Source: Stutzerimonas frequens
Lineage (GTDB): Bacteria; Pseudomonadota; Gammaproteobacteria; Pseudomonadales; Pseudomonadaceae
Assembly: GCF_024448335.1 (NCBI RefSeq)
Contig: NZ_JAMOHM010000002.1
Coordinates: 372,001-436,000 of the forward strand
Length of the DNA stretch: 64,000 nt
Direction: 5' to 3'
A program made the translations under genes and the position numbers. Each line of letters begins with the position of its first letter. The stretch's first letter is position 1. Shown here one piece after another: positions 28,423 through 37,179 of this stretch. The notes under the pieces were generated by a model that saw nothing but the letters and a program-made list of their open reading frames with translations, searched no databases and had not been told where the DNA came from.

Positions 28423-30138
28423 TCAGCGCGGGGCGATATGCGCCACCATCAGCTGCACACTTTCCTGGCCGCGATACTCGTTGACGTCGAGCTTGTAGGC
28501 CAGCTCCGCCCAGCGCACTGTCGGGTTCGGCCAGATTTCGCGGTCGACGTTGAAGGCGATACCGTCCAGCGTCAGCGAGCCGCATTCGCTCTTGAGCACA
28601 AGCTTGAGGTGGCGCTCACCGACGATACGCTGCTGCACCAGCTGGAACACGCCATGGAACATCGGCTCGGGAAAATGCTGGCCCCAGGGCCCGGCGTTGC
28701 GCAGCGCACGCGCCAATTCCAGATGGAACTCCTCGACGCTGAGCTGGCCATCGGTGAGCAGCCGACCGGTGAGATCGTCCTCGCACAGCTGGCGGCGCAC
28801 TTCGGCATCGAAGGCGGCGGCGAAAGCGCCGAAGTTGGCTTGTGGCAGCGACAGCCCGGCCGCCATGGCGTGCCCGCCGAACTTGCTGATCAGGCCGGGA
28901 TGCCTGGCGGCAACCGCATCCAGCGCATCACGGATATGAAAGCCCGGCACCGAGCGCGCCGAGCCCTTGAGCAGCCCGTCGCCAGCGTCGGCGAAGGCGA
29001 TGGTCGGGCGGTGGTAGCGCTCCTTGAGGCGCGAAGCCAGGATGCCGATCACGCCCTGGTGCCAGTCCGCCTCGAACAGACACAGGCCGAACGGCAGGTC
29101 CTCCAGTGGCAGGTCCTTGAGCTGCGCCAGCGCCTCGCGCTGCATGCCCTGCTCGATAGCCTTGCGATCCTTGTTCAGCTCGTCGAGCTGGGTCGCCATA
29201 TCCCGCGCCAGCGCCTCGTCCTCGCAAAGCAGGCATTCGATGCCCAGCGACATGTCATCCAGTCGACCGGCCGCATTCAGTCGCGGGCCGAGGATGAAGC
29301 CCAGGTCGGTGGATGTGATACGCCGATGATCGCGCCCGGCCACCTCGAGAATCGCCCGCAGCCCCGGCCGAGCCCGCCCCGCGCGAATTCGCGCCAGGCC
29401 CTGGTGGACCAGAATGCGGTTGTTGGCGTCCAGCGGCACCACGTCGGCGACGCTGCCCAGCGCCACGAGATCGAGCAGCTCGGCCAGGTTCGGCTCGGGC
29501 CAGCCCTGACGGGCGAACCAGCCGAGGTCACGCAGCCGTGCGCGCAATGCCAGCAACACATAGAAGATGACGCCAACCCCGGCGATGCACTTGCTGGGAA
29601 AGGCGCACTCAGGCTGATTGGGATTGACGATGGCATCGGCTGCCGGCAGCTCGTGACCCGGCAGGTGGTGGTCGGTGACCAGCACCTTGAGCCCTGCCGC
29701 CTTCGCCGCCGCGACGCCATCGACGCTGGAGATGCCGTTATCCACGGTCACCAGCAGGTCGGGCTCGCGCTGCAAGGCGACGGCGACGATTTCCGGGGTC
29801 AGGCCGTAGCCGTACTCGAAGCGATTGGGTACCAGATAATCGACATGCGCGGCGCCCAGCTGACGCAAGCCGAGCACGCCGACGCTGCTCGCGGTGGCGC
29901 CGTCGGCATCGAAGTCGCCGACGAACAGGATGCGCTGACGCTTTTCCAGCGCCTCGACCAGCAGCTCGACCGCGGCATCGATGCCCTTGAGCTGCTTATA
30001 AGGAATCAACCGCGCCAACCCCTTGTCCAGCTCCTCTACGCAAGTCACGCCACGCGCCGCGTAGAGGCGCTGCAGCAGCGGCGGCAGCTCGCCAAGGTCG
30101 GGCAGCTGCTCGGGCAGGGGGCGGGGTTCGATACGCAT
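28423..30138 (-). CDS. recJ: Single-stranded-DNA-specific exonuclease RecJ
   Basis: A 571-residue DHH-family 5'-3' ssDNA exonuclease acting in recombination (RecF pathway) and mismatch repair. Motif I is LFVGDFDADGATAS, the VTVDNG block and the DHH motif in VTDHHLPGHELP follow, and the DHHA1-type domain has SKFGGHAMAAGLSL. Conserved aspartates and histidines that bind Mn2+ are all present. The C terminus carries an OB-like domain. It ends 129 bases from the oxidoreductase start and is divergent from pxpA. Confidence 0.96.
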   Translation of the reverse strand: MRIEPRPLPEQLPDLGELPPLLQRLYAARGVTCVEELDKGLARLIPYKQLKGIDAAVELLVEALEKRQRILFVGDFDADGATASSVGVLGLRQLGAAHVDYLVPNRFEYGYGLTPEIVAVALQREPDLLVTVDNGISSVDGVAAAKAAGLKVLVTDHHLPGHELPAADAIVNPNQPECAFPSKCIAGVGVIFYVLLALRARLRDLGWFARQGWPEPNLAELLDLVALGSVADVVPLDANNRILVHQGLARIRAGRARPGLRAILEVAGRDHRRITSTDLGFILGPRLNAAGRLDDMSLGIECLLCEDEALARDMATQLDELNKDRKAIEQGMQREALAQLKDLPLEDLPFGLCLFEADWHQGVIGILASRLKERYHRPTIAFADAGDGLLKGSARSVPGFHIRDALDAVAARHPGLISKFGGHAMAAGLSLPQANFGAFAAAFDAEVRRQLCEDDLTGRLLTDGQLSVEEFHLELARALRNAGPWGQHFPEPMFHGVFQLVQQRIVGERHLKLVLKSECGSLTLDGIAFNVDREIWPNPTVRWAELAYKLDVNEYRGQESVQLMVAHIAPR

Positions 30139-30400
30139 GGGTTCCGGTCTCGGTCAAAACGGGATTGAGGGCGTGAACTGCTTGCCCTGCGGGCCGCCTG
30201 CGAAGCAAAGGGACTCAGCGGATCGGAACGGATCATGACCTGGCTCCGCCGGCTTGGCCGACGAGGCGGGCAAGCATACAGCAATGTCGAATCCGGCACT
30301 CGTGCAGGCTGCCGGCGCTATGTCGGATAATCTAACGCAACCACGGCGCCTGGCCATCCGCTACACCGCTGCGCATCGACCATTCGAAGGAGCCTTCCAA

Positions 30401-31150
30401 ATGGGACGTCTGTTATTGAACTGCGACATTGGCGAGAGCTTCGGCGCCTGGACGATGGGCCTCGACGCCGAAGTGATGCCGCTCATCGACTGCGCCAACA
30501 TCGCCTGCGGCTTCCATGCATCCGATCCGCAGGTCATGCGCCGCACGGTTGCGCTCGCACGGCGGCATGGCGTGCTCATCGGCGCACATCCGGGCTATCC
30601 GGATCTGGTCGGTTTCGGCCGTCGTTCCATGGCCTGTACGCCAGCCGAAGTGGAGAACATGCTGCTCTATCAGATCGGCGCACTTGACGGAATCTGCCGC
30701 GCCGAAGGAACCCAGGTCCGCTACGTCAAGCCTCACGGCGCGCTGTACAACGACATGATGCGTGAGCCGGAGCTGCTACGGGCTGTGATGGCAGCGATCA
30801 AGGCCTACAGCGACAGCCTGCCGCTGATGCTGATGTCCACTCGTGACAACAGTGCCAGCCAGGCGATGGCAGCGGAGATGGGCATCACCCTGTGGTTCGA
30901 GGTTTTCGCCGACCGCGCTTACGACGACGCCGGCATGCTGGTGAACCGCAAGCTGCCAGGCGCGGTTCACCATGAAAGCGACAGGGTGGCCGACCAGGCC
31001 CTGCGCCTGGCTCGCGGCGAGGCCCTCACCACCCTCGATGGCGGCACCTTGACCCTGCAGGCCGACACGCTCTGCGTGCATGGCGACAATGCCGCTTCCA
31101 TTCTCGCCGTACAGCGCATTCGCCAGTTCTTACAGGCGATCACACCGTGA
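30401..31150 (+). CDS. pxpA: 5-oxoprolinase subunit A (LamB/YcsF family)
   Basis: A 249-residue subunit of the ATP-dependent PxpABC 5-oxoprolinase, which opens pyroglutamate to glutamate and so removes this damage product. The family start [13 protein letters not shown] is intact, with [18 protein letters not shown] and [11 protein letters not shown] following. The ATG at 30401 has an AAGGAG eight bases upstream. Its stop overlaps the GTG start of pxpB by four bases (GTGA), so the three genes form a translationally coupled operon. A possible -10 element GATAAT lies about 70 bases upstream. Confidence 0.95.
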   Translation: MGRLLLNCDIGESFGAWTMGLDAEVMPLIDCANIACGFHASDPQVMRRTVALARRHGVLIGAHPGYPDLVGFGRRSMACTPAEVENMLLYQIGALDGICRAEGTQVRYVKPHGALYNDMMREPELLRAVMAAIKAYSDSLPLMLMSTRDNSASQAMAAEMGITLWFEVFADRAYDDAGMLVNRKLPGAVHHESDRVADQALRLARGEALTTLDGGTLTLQADTLCVHGDNAASILAVQRIRQFLQAITP

Positions 31151-31851
31151 AGCCGCAAATCGAGGTGGCCGGCGTCGATTGCTTGATGCTGCGACTTTTC
31201 GACCAGATCGACGAAGGCAACATACCCTGGCTGCTCGCCGCCAGGGACCGCATCGAGGAGGCCTTCGGTACTGCGCTGATCGACCTGGTGCCCTCCTACA
31301 CCACACTCCTCGTCCACTATGACCTGACCCTGCTCGATGATCGCCAGGCGCGCGGCCTGATCGCTACCACCCTTGATGGCCTGCGCCCGGCAACGACCCG
31401 AAGCGGCCGCCTGCACGAGATCCCGGTGTGGTATGACCGCCACGTCGGCCCTGAGCTGGAATACCTTGGCGAGCGCAGCGGGTTGGGCGTCGGCGGAGTC
31501 ATCGAACTACACAGCGCGCATGTTTACCAGGTGTTCGCCCTCGGGTTCGCGCCGGGCTTCGCCTTCCTCGGACTGGTCGATGAGCGGCTCGCCAGCCCGC
31601 GCCTGGCCACACCGCGCAAGCAGGTACCGGCTGGCAGTGTGGGTATCGCCGACCGGCAGACCGCGATTTATCCGGCGCAGTCACCGGGCGGCTGGAACCT
31701 GATCGGCCGCAGTCCGACGCGCCTGTTCGAGCGCGAGTCCGACCGCTACAGCCTATTGCAACCTGGCGACCGGGTACGTTTCGTCGCGGTCGAGCGCACC
31801 GAATTCATCCGCCTGGGCGGCGGCGACAGCCCGTTCGAGGCCGCGCCATGA
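31147..31851 (+). CDS. pxpB: 5-oxoprolinase subunit B (KipI-like)
   Basis: A 234-residue subunit related to the Bacillus kinase inhibitor KipI. Family blocks are [60 protein letters not shown] and [10 protein letters not shown]. It starts at a GTG whose bases overlap the pxpA stop, and its own stop overlaps the pxpC ATG (ATGA). It works with PxpA and PxpC in the 5-oxoprolinase complex. No sign of sporulation genes is near, so a KipI role is unlikely. Confidence 0.95.
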   Translation: MKPQIEVAGVDCLMLRLFDQIDEGNIPWLLAARDRIEEAFGTALIDLVPSYTTLLVHYDLTLLDDRQARGLIATTLDGLRPATTRSGRLHEIPVWYDRHVGPELEYLGERSGLGVGGVIELHSAHVYQVFALGFAPGFAFLGLVDERLASPRLATPRKQVPAGSVGIADRQTAIYPAQSPGGWNLIGRSPTRLFERESDRYSLLQPGDRVRFVAVERTEFIRLGGGDSPFEAAP

Positions 31852-32759
31852 GCCTGGTCGTCGAGCAGGCCGGCGCACTCGCCAGCATTCAGGACCGTGG
31901 GCGTTTCGGTGTTCGCCACCTCGGGGTGACCCAGGGCGGCGCGGTGGATTGGCTCTCTTGCGCCTGGGCGAACTGGCTGCTCGGCAACCCTCTTGCCGCG
32001 CCGGTGGTGGAAGTCACCCTCGGAAACTTCCGGCTACGCGCCGAGACCGATGCCCGCCTCGCCATCTGTGGCGCCGATCTCGGCGCAACGCTGGACGGCC
32101 AGCCCATCGCACCGGGGCACGCCTTCACGATCAGCCGGGGCCAGCTGCTGACCTTCAGCCAGCCACGTCATGGCGTCCGCGCCTATCTCGCCGCTCCGGG
32201 CGGCTTTCAGGCCCCGCGAGTGCTCGGGAGCTGCGCAACGGTGGGACGGGAGCAGATGGGTGGACTAGCCGGCGACGGACGCGCGCTGCGCGAGGGCGAC
32301 CGCTTGTGCTGGCAGGGCCACGCTGCCGTCTCGAGGGAACTGCCAGCACAAGCGATAACGGCGCTGTCCGGCGGTGTCCTTTCAGTGGTGCCAGGGGCAC
32401 AGATCGCCGCCTTCAGCGGGACGAGCCTGTTTGCGGCATTCAATGGCGAGTGGGTCGTCGATCAGCGCGCCGATCGAATGGGCGTCCGCTTGCTCGGCCC
32501 GGCGCTTCATTGCAAGGCTTCGTCGATGGTTTCCGAAGGAATTCCGCTGGGCGCGATTCAGGTCCCGGCCGACGGCCAGCCGATCATCCTGTTCAACGAC
32601 CGCCAGACAATCGGCGGCTATCCCCGGCTCGGCGCACTGACACCCTTTGCTGTGGCGCAGTTGGCGCAGTGCCTGCCAGGTAGCGTGATCCGCCTCAGAC
32701 CTGTCTCGCTGGAGGCTGCGCAGCGCGAGCAACGGTCGCTGCTCAACCAATGGCGCTAG
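31848..32759 (+). CDS. pxpC: 5-oxoprolinase subunit C (KipA-like)
   Basis: A 303-residue biotin-dependent-carboxylase-like family subunit. Conserved blocks are SIQDRGRFGVRHLGVTQGGAVD, APGGFQAP, DRMGVRLLGP, SEGIPLGAIQVPADGQPIIL and TIGGYPRLG. It starts within the pxpB stop (ATGA), so output of the three subunits is linked. It completes the PxpABC complex. The gene is followed by a convergent yaeQ with 27 bases between stops. Confidence 0.94.
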   Translation: MSLVVEQAGALASIQDRGRFGVRHLGVTQGGAVDWLSCAWANWLLGNPLAAPVVEVTLGNFRLRAETDARLAICGADLGATLDGQPIAPGHAFTISRGQLLTFSQPRHGVRAYLAAPGGFQAPRVLGSCATVGREQMGGLAGDGRALREGDRLCWQGHAAVSRELPAQAITALSGGVLSVVPGAQIAAFSGTSLFAAFNGEWVVDQRADRMGVRLLGPALHCKASSMVSEGIPLGAIQVPADGQPIILFNDRQTIGGYPRLGALTPFAVAQLAQCLPGSVIRLRPVSLEAAQREQRSLLNQWR

Positions 32760-32786
32760 GCTCAACGCGGCGAACAGGTCATGCCA

Positions 32787-33326
32787 TCAGCGCTCGCCGA
32801 GCAGCCAGCTGAGCGACACTTCGAACTGCCCGCGCTCGTCGGTGATGAACAGCGTACCGTCGCTGATCATCACCCCCCATTGCAGGCTTCTCGGCAGGTC
32901 TTTCACCAGGTCGGCAAGCGACTCGGAGTCGACCGTGGCGATGGAAAGGTTCTTCAGCCCCTTAACCGCCTCGACCACCTTGCCCTGCCAGACCCGCAGG
33001 TTGCCGTAGGCCAACAGACTGACTCGCTCGGCGCGCCGCGAGCACCAGGTCAGGCGCTCGGCGTCCGGCTGACCGACCTCGATCCAGTGCAGGACGCGGC
33101 CATCCAGGCTCTTCTCCCAGAGCGCCGGCTCATCCACATCCGACAGCCCGCGGCCGAACGCCAGCTGCTCGCTATACCAGAGCGCATAAGCGATCAGACG
33201 CACACCCAGGCGCTCCTCGGTTTCCGAAGGGTGCCTGGCAACGGTGAAGCGCAGATTCTCATAGACGCCACAGTCCAAGTCCGTGAGGTTCAGCTCGACT
33301 TTGTAAGGCGTCGCTTGCAGGGCCAT
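32787..33326 (-). CDS. yaeQ: YaeQ family protein
   Basis: A 179-residue protein of the YaeQ family, which has a PD-(D/E)XK nuclease-like core. Visible blocks are LNLTDLDCGVYENLRFTVAR, VDEPALWEKSLDGRVLHWIEVGQPDAER and LGER at the end. The DEP...E...EVGQPD pattern at about residues 64-85 corresponds to the nuclease-like catalytic residues, but a nuclease activity has not been shown. Early work on E. coli YaeQ as an RfaH suppressor is uncertain. It is convergent with pxpC and 41 bases from a cyclase gene on the same strand. Confidence 0.92.
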   Translation of the reverse strand: MALQATPYKVELNLTDLDCGVYENLRFTVARHPSETEERLGVRLIAYALWYSEQLAFGRGLSDVDEPALWEKSLDGRVLHWIEVGQPDAERLTWCSRRAERVSLLAYGNLRVWQGKVVEAVKGLKNLSIATVDSESLADLVKDLPRSLQWGVMISDGTLFITDERGQFEVSLSWLLGER

Positions 33327-33367
33327 TTTGGCGGGCTTCGTGTTGGAAAAAAGGCAGGCAGTCTACC

Positions 33368-34597
33368 TCAAAGCTCGATCCCCGGCGCGCCCCGCGCAGC
33401 AGTGGCAGTCTCGACCAGCGCCCTACCATCTTCGCAGGCCAGGCGGGTGCAATTGCGGCCCGCGGCCTTGGCCACGTAAAGCGCCCGATCAGCCTGCGCC
33501 AATAGCTCATCGAGTTCGTAGCGCGAGGCGGTAGTCGCCACACCGATGCTGACGCTCAACCGCCCTTGCTCGGCGAAGGGCATGGCGGCGAACTCAGCAC
33601 GGATACGCTCGGCCACCTCGCGAGCGACAAGCGCGTCGGCATCGGCCAACAGACAGGCGAACTCTTCACCACCGATCCGCCCGAACACATCTTGCCGCCG
33701 CATTCGTCGTGCGATCACCTGGCCAAAATCGATCAGCGCGCGATCACCAGCCTGATGACCGAAGGTGTCGTTGAGCCGCTTGAAGAAGTCCAGATCGCAA
33801 AGCAGCAAAGCCACCGGTTCACCACGCAGGCGCCCACGCTGGAGCAAAGCCTGTCCGGCATCGATGAACGAACGCCGGTTGCCGATGCCGGTCAGCGGAT
33901 CGCTGAGCGAGGCATGCCGATATTGCTGCTCGGCGCGCTCACGGACCATCGCCAGGGTGACGAAGGAAATTCCGATGGCATAGAGCAACGTCTCGAAGAT
34001 CACGAAGGCGAAGAAACTCACCGCCTCAGGGTCACCGAACGGCTGGCCGCGGTCCACCGCCATGCGCAGCAGATAGAACGCCACATGGAACATCATCAAC
34101 CCGATGGCGGGCCGCAGTGACACGGATATTTGCAGCCGGCTACGCCAGAGTTCGAACATGGCAAGCGCGGTATAGATGACCGTCAGCGCCGAAGCCAGCA
34201 GTAGCCGAGCAGTCAGCGACGAGTAAAACGCCGGCACCAGACACAGCCCGCCCCAAAGCAGCGCCCCGGCAACGATGCCAGGCAGATAAGGCCGCCGGCC
34301 GGCGAAGGTGCGCATCGCCGTCCAGTTCATGGCCAGCGCCAGCTGCAGGGCGATGTTGCCGAGCACGATCGGCACCACGTCGATACCGAGGCCTCGCAGA
34401 GAGCCAAGCACCGTAGAGACGGTCCCGAACAGCAGCATGAGACAGGTGCAACCCAGCGTCGAATCCCGCTGCCCGCTACGCCAGGCGCAGAACACCAGTA
34501 CGCCGAGCAGGAGCAGCACATATATGTCCACCAGCGTCAGGGTGGGAACGTCCAGATGCACAGCGCAGCTCCGCAGGAATAGCCCCGCATCCTTCAC
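33368..34597 (-). CDS. Membrane-bound diguanylate cyclase (seven helices plus GGDEF)
   Basis: A 409-residue protein. About seven hydrophobic helices lie between residues 18 and 235 (for example LVDIYVLLLLGVLVFCAW and FVIFETLLYAIGISFVTLAM). A short linker then leads to a GGDEF domain from about 245 to 385. The active site is GGEEF at 309-313, a functional variant, and RRQD at 300-303 is the inhibitory RxxD site. It should make c-di-GMP in response to a membrane or periplasmic cue. The sensor does not match a named MASE domain that I can recognise. The start is a GTG at 34597 without a strong ribosome site, so a start a few codons later is possible. Confidence 0.88.
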   Translation of the reverse strand: MKDAGLFLRSCAVHLDVPTLTLVDIYVLLLLGVLVFCAWRSGQRDSTLGCTCLMLLFGTVSTVLGSLRGLGIDVVPIVLGNIALQLALAMNWTAMRTFAGRRPYLPGIVAGALLWGGLCLVPAFYSSLTARLLLASALTVIYTALAMFELWRSRLQISVSLRPAIGLMMFHVAFYLLRMAVDRGQPFGDPEAVSFFAFVIFETLLYAIGISFVTLAMVRERAEQQYRHASLSDPLTGIGNRRSFIDAGQALLQRGRLRGEPVALLLCDLDFFKRLNDTFGHQAGDRALIDFGQVIARRMRRQDVFGRIGGEEFACLLADADALVAREVAERIRAEFAAMPFAEQGRLSVSIGVATTASRYELDELLAQADRALYVAKAAGRNCTRLACEDGRALVETATAARGAPGIEL

Positions 34598-34767
34598 TGG
34601 GCTCGGATAAAGGCGGGATCAAAGAGGGCGGCAGTTTACGCGGCGCCTGAGGCAAGAAGCCAGCGAGCACCGACGGGCGCCAGGGCGTCGCTCGGATGCA
34701 TGCGCACAATGCAGCGCAGCAGCCCTACTTTCCCAACTCCGTGACAACAAGCCGACGAACGATCTTT

Positions 34768-34786
34768 GACAACTATTCTCATTCTG
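34768..34786. promoter_or_regulatory. Fur-box-like site upstream of bfd
   Basis: GACAACTATTCTCATTCTG read on the minus strand matches 13 of 19 positions of the Fur consensus GATAATGATAATCATTATC. It lies about 42 bases before the bfd ATG, where a promoter is expected. Iron-repressed bfd expression is known in related bacteria. Confidence 0.6.
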
Positions 34787-34828
34787 ATTAGCATCACACG
34801 CATCAACGAACTACAGCGAGCAGTGTTT

Positions 34829-35047
34829 ATGTACGTCTGTCTTTGCCAAGGCGTCACCGACGGTCAGATTCGCGATGCCATCTACGATGGCTGCTGCAGT
34901 TATCGTGAGGTCCGCGAGACCACCGGCGTGGCCACCCAATGCGGCAAATGCGCCTGCGTCGCCAAGCAGGTGGTGCGCGAAACACTCAGCGACGTACAGA
35001 ATGCCCATGCCTCCCTCGCCTTCCCTGCCAGTTTCGCCCAGGCCTGA
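34829..35047 (+). CDS. bfd: Bacterioferritin-associated ferredoxin
   Basis: A 72-residue [2Fe-2S] protein that reduces ferric iron inside bacterioferritin so it can be released. The cluster ligands C4, C6, C38 and C41 are present (VCLCQG and QCGKCACV), which is the characteristic Bfd arrangement. The start at 34829 gives the standard MYVCLC N terminus. A Fur-like box precedes it, a strong terminator follows, and bfr lies 200 bases downstream on the same strand. The two probably have separate promoters. Confidence 0.96.
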   Translation: MYVCLCQGVTDGQIRDAIYDGCCSYREVRETTGVATQCGKCACVAKQVVRETLSDVQNAHASLAFPASFAQA

Positions 35048-35065
35048 AAAAACGGATTCCAGAAG

Positions 35066-35091
35066 AGCCGGGGCGAACCCGGCTTTTTTTT
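35066..35091 (+). terminator. Rho-independent terminator after bfd
   Basis: AGCCGGG and CCCGGCT form a seven-base stem with a GCGAA loop followed by eight T residues. It starts 18 bases past the bfd stop. Confidence 0.92.
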
Positions 35092-35127
35092 GCCCGCAAA
35101 TCATAGGCTTGCTAAAGCGACGCAGAA

Positions 35128-35146
35128 CGCAACCATTCTCATTGGA
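35128..35146. promoter_or_regulatory. Weak Fur-box-like site upstream of bfr
   Basis: CGCAACCATTCTCATTGGA matches about 10 of 19 Fur consensus positions on the minus strand and shares the ATTCTCATT core with the box before bfd. It is 105 bases before the bfr start. The match alone is weak; the repeated core in both promoters is the reason to note it. Confidence 0.35.
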
Positions 35147-35250
35147 TTTTGGCTTTCTGATTCAAGCACTTAGCACAGTGTTACGGTTTGACAGCTCGAC
35201 CTGGCGTGCCCAGACTGCATTTATTTCCACCGGCCCAGGCAGACAATTCC

Positions 35251-35721
35251 ATGAAAGGCGACAAGCTGGTCATTCAGCATCTCAACAAGATCCTCGGTAA
35301 CGAGCTGGTAGCCATTAACCAGTACTTTCTGCACGCGCGAATGTACGAGGACTGGGGCCTCGGCAAGCTCGGCAAGCACGAGTACGACGAATCCATCGAC
35401 GAGATGAAGCATGCCGACAAGCTGATCAAGCGCATCCTCTTCCTCGAAGGCCTGCCGAATCTGCAGGATCTCGGCAAGCTGCTGATCGGCGAGAACACCC
35501 GCGAGATGCTCGAGTGCGATCTCAAGCTGGAACAGGGCGGCGTACAGGATCTGAAGGTCGCGATCGCCTACTGCGAAAGCGTCGGCGACTACGGCAGCCG
35601 GGAGCTGCTGGAAGACATCCTCGAGTCCGAGGAAGAACATATCGACTGGCTGGAAACCCAGCTGGGCCTGATCGACAAGGTCGGCCTGGAGAACTACCTG
35701 CAGTCGCAAATGGACGACTGA
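35251..35721 (+). CDS. bfr: Bacterioferritin (heme-binding, with complete ferroxidase centre)
   Basis: A 156-residue subunit of the 24-mer iron-storage cage. The ferroxidase ligands E18, E51, H54, E94, E127 and H130 are all present, as is Y25. M52 in SIDEMKHAD is the axial ligand for the inter-subunit heme, so this is the heme-binding type that Bfd docks to. The ATG at 35251 follows a weak site. The gene is followed by a strong bidirectional terminator. With bfd upstream, the pair forms a complete iron storage and release unit. Confidence 0.97.
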   Translation: MKGDKLVIQHLNKILGNELVAINQYFLHARMYEDWGLGKLGKHEYDESIDEMKHADKLIKRILFLEGLPNLQDLGKLLIGENTREMLECDLKLEQGGVQDLKVAIAYCESVGDYGSRELLEDILESEEEHIDWLETQLGLIDKVGLENYLQSQMDD

Positions 35722-35744
35722 TCCACCAAGCACAGTCGCAAAAC

Positions 35745-35773
35745 AAAACGCCCCGATCAGATCGGGGCGTTTT
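35745..35773. terminator. Bidirectional terminator between bfr and the FKBP gene
   Basis: CGCCCCGAT and ATCGGGGCG form a nine-base stem around a CAG loop, flanked by AAAA on the left and TTTT on the right. It can serve both bfr and the convergent isomerase gene. Confidence 0.92.
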
Positions 35774-35791
35774 CGTTTCCAGCGATTTAGC

Positions 35792-36541
35792 TTACTGCTG
35801 CTCCGGGGCCTCCGCAGGCTGCTCGGCAGCCGACTCCTCGGCCTCGTCACCTTTGATGTCCAGCAGTTCGAGATCGAATACCAGCACCGAATTGGCCGGA
35901 ATCAGCGGGCTCGGGCTCTGCTCGCCGTAGGCCAGCTCGCTCGGGATATAGAGCTTGAACTTCTCGCCGACGTGCATCAGCTGCAGGCCTTCGACCCAGC
36001 CAGGAATCACACCGCCAACCGGCAGGTCGATCGGACTGCCGCGCTTGATCGAGCTATCGAAAACGGTGCCATCGGTCAGGCTGCCTTCGTAGTGAACGGT
36101 CACTACGTCGTTCTCAGTCGGCTGACGCCCTTCGGCCGACTTGATGACTTCGTACTGCAGGCCGGATTCGGTGGTCTTCACACCCTCACGCTTGGCATTC
36201 TCTTCGAGAAACTTCTTGCCCGCCTCGACCGCCTTGGCGTTCATCTCGGCCATACGCTCTTCGGCGCGCGTCTGCAGGAACGTGAAGGCTTCCATCAGCT
36301 GCTCATCGGTGAGCTTCTGCTCCTTGTTGCCGATGGCGTCTTCGATACCCTGCGCTACAGCCTGGGAATCGAGATCATCCATGCCCTCCTGCGCAAGGCT
36401 CTTGCCCATGTTCAGGCCGATACCGTAGGACGCCTTCTGCGCCGGAGTGTCCAGTTTGACACTGGTCTGCGAATCGCAGCCGGCAAGTACCAGGCCGACC
36501 AGCGCAACCGCAGGTGCCAAACGTTGATGTCTCAGTCTCAT
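35792..36541 (-). CDS. FKBP-type peptidyl-prolyl isomerase lipoprotein (FkpA/Mip-like)
   Basis: A 249-residue periplasm-facing foldase. The signal peptide ends in GLVLAGC, with C22 probably lipidated. An N-terminal helical dimerisation domain covers about residues 30-130 (YGIGLNMGKSL and LMEAFTFLQ). An FKBP domain covers about 135-230, with VTVHYEGSLTDGTVFDSS, GSPIDLPVGGVIPGW and IPSELAYG. A low-complexity Glu/Ala/Gln tail ends the protein. It would catalyse proline isomerisation and act as a chaperone for envelope proteins. A lipidated form differs from E. coli FkpA, which is soluble. Confidence 0.92.
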   Translation of the reverse strand: MRLRHQRLAPAVALVGLVLAGCDSQTSVKLDTPAQKASYGIGLNMGKSLAQEGMDDLDSQAVAQGIEDAIGNKEQKLTDEQLMEAFTFLQTRAEERMAEMNAKAVEAGKKFLEENAKREGVKTTESGLQYEVIKSAEGRQPTENDVVTVHYEGSLTDGTVFDSSIKRGSPIDLPVGGVIPGWVEGLQLMHVGEKFKLYIPSELAYGEQSPSPLIPANSVLVFDLELLDIKGDEAEESAAEQPAEAPEQQ

Positions 36542-36728
36542 GCTGTTTCCTTAATTACGCTGGAGGCATATCGATAACGAATGGCCGAGCTTATCAGTGC
36601 ATCCGGACACTGGCTACCGCGCCTCCCGGCAACGATCGTAAAGAGATGGCAAAGAAAGGAAGCGCGTAGCATTTCTGCGCGGGGCGATGAATGAACCGGG
36701 GCAGCGATCCGGACCGCCAGAAAGCGGG

Positions 36729-36755
36729 CAAAAAAAAACGGCCCCTAAGGCCGTT
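36729..36755 (-). terminator. Terminator of the tRNA-Val/tRNA-Asp unit
   Basis: AACGGCC and GGCCGTT form a seven-base stem with a CCTAA loop. On the minus strand it is followed by a run of T residues (36738 downward). It lies 45 bases past the tRNA-Asp 3' end. Confidence 0.9.
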
Positions 36756-36799
36756 TTCTTCGTTGCTTCAGGGCGTTCAGTATTCCCGTGAAGCGAATA

Positions 36800-36876
36800 T
36801 GGCGCAGCGGACGGGACTCGAACCCGCGACCCCCGGCGTGACAGGCCGGTATTCTAACCGACTGAACTACCGCTGC
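36800..36876 (-). tRNA. tRNA-Asp (anticodon GTC)
   Basis: A 77-base tRNA with encoded CCA. Acceptor GCAGCGG pairs with CCGCTGC, the D arm is AGTTCAGTCGGTTAGA, the anticodon arm CCGGCCTGTCACGCCGG has GTC at its centre, and the T arm GCGGGTTCGAGTCCCGT is canonical. It follows tRNA-Val by 13 bases and is probably co-transcribed with it. Confidence 0.98.
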
Positions 36877-36889
36877 GCTAAACCTCGAG

Positions 36890-36965
36890 TGGTGGGTGAT
36901 GACGGGATCGAACCGCCGACCCTCTGCTTGTAAGGCAGATGCTCTCCCAGCTGAGCTAATCACCC
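36890..36965 (-). tRNA. tRNA-Val (anticodon TAC)
   Basis: A 76-base tRNA with encoded CCA. Acceptor GGGTGAT pairs with ATCACCC, the anticodon stem-loop CTGCCTTACAAGCAG carries TAC, and the T arm is GGCGGTTCGATCCCGTC. It is the first gene of a two-tRNA unit, with a strong promoter just upstream. Confidence 0.98.
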
Positions 36966-36987
36966 GTTTGCTCTCGAAGTGGGGCGC

Positions 36988-37016
36988 ATTCTAGAGAGGG
37001 TTCCGCACCTTGGCAA
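36988..37016 (-). promoter_or_regulatory. Promoter of the tRNA-Val/tRNA-Asp unit
   Basis: On the minus strand TTGCCA (37016-37011) and TAGAAT (36993-36988) are separated by exactly 17 bases, close to the sigma-70 consensus. A GC-rich GCGCCCC discriminator follows the -10 box, as in stable-RNA promoters under stringent control. The tRNA begins 22 bases further on. Confidence 0.85.
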
Positions 37017-37179
37017 CCCCCTTTTGAAAAAAAAATTGCAGAAGTTCCAAAGACTTAGGAAACACCCGGTTTACCAGCCGTTTTTTCCCACCTGCTGCGC
37101 ATTAACCGCCGGCAGGGTTGGCCTGAACTGGCCAGGCAGGAATAATGCACCCCTTTGCTTTCCGGAGATCTACCCCGCC

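Noticed and set aside
28378..30168. Plus-strand 596-codon frame opposite recJ
   Set aside because: recJ on the minus strand has all DHH motifs; the opposite frame has no recognisable domain.
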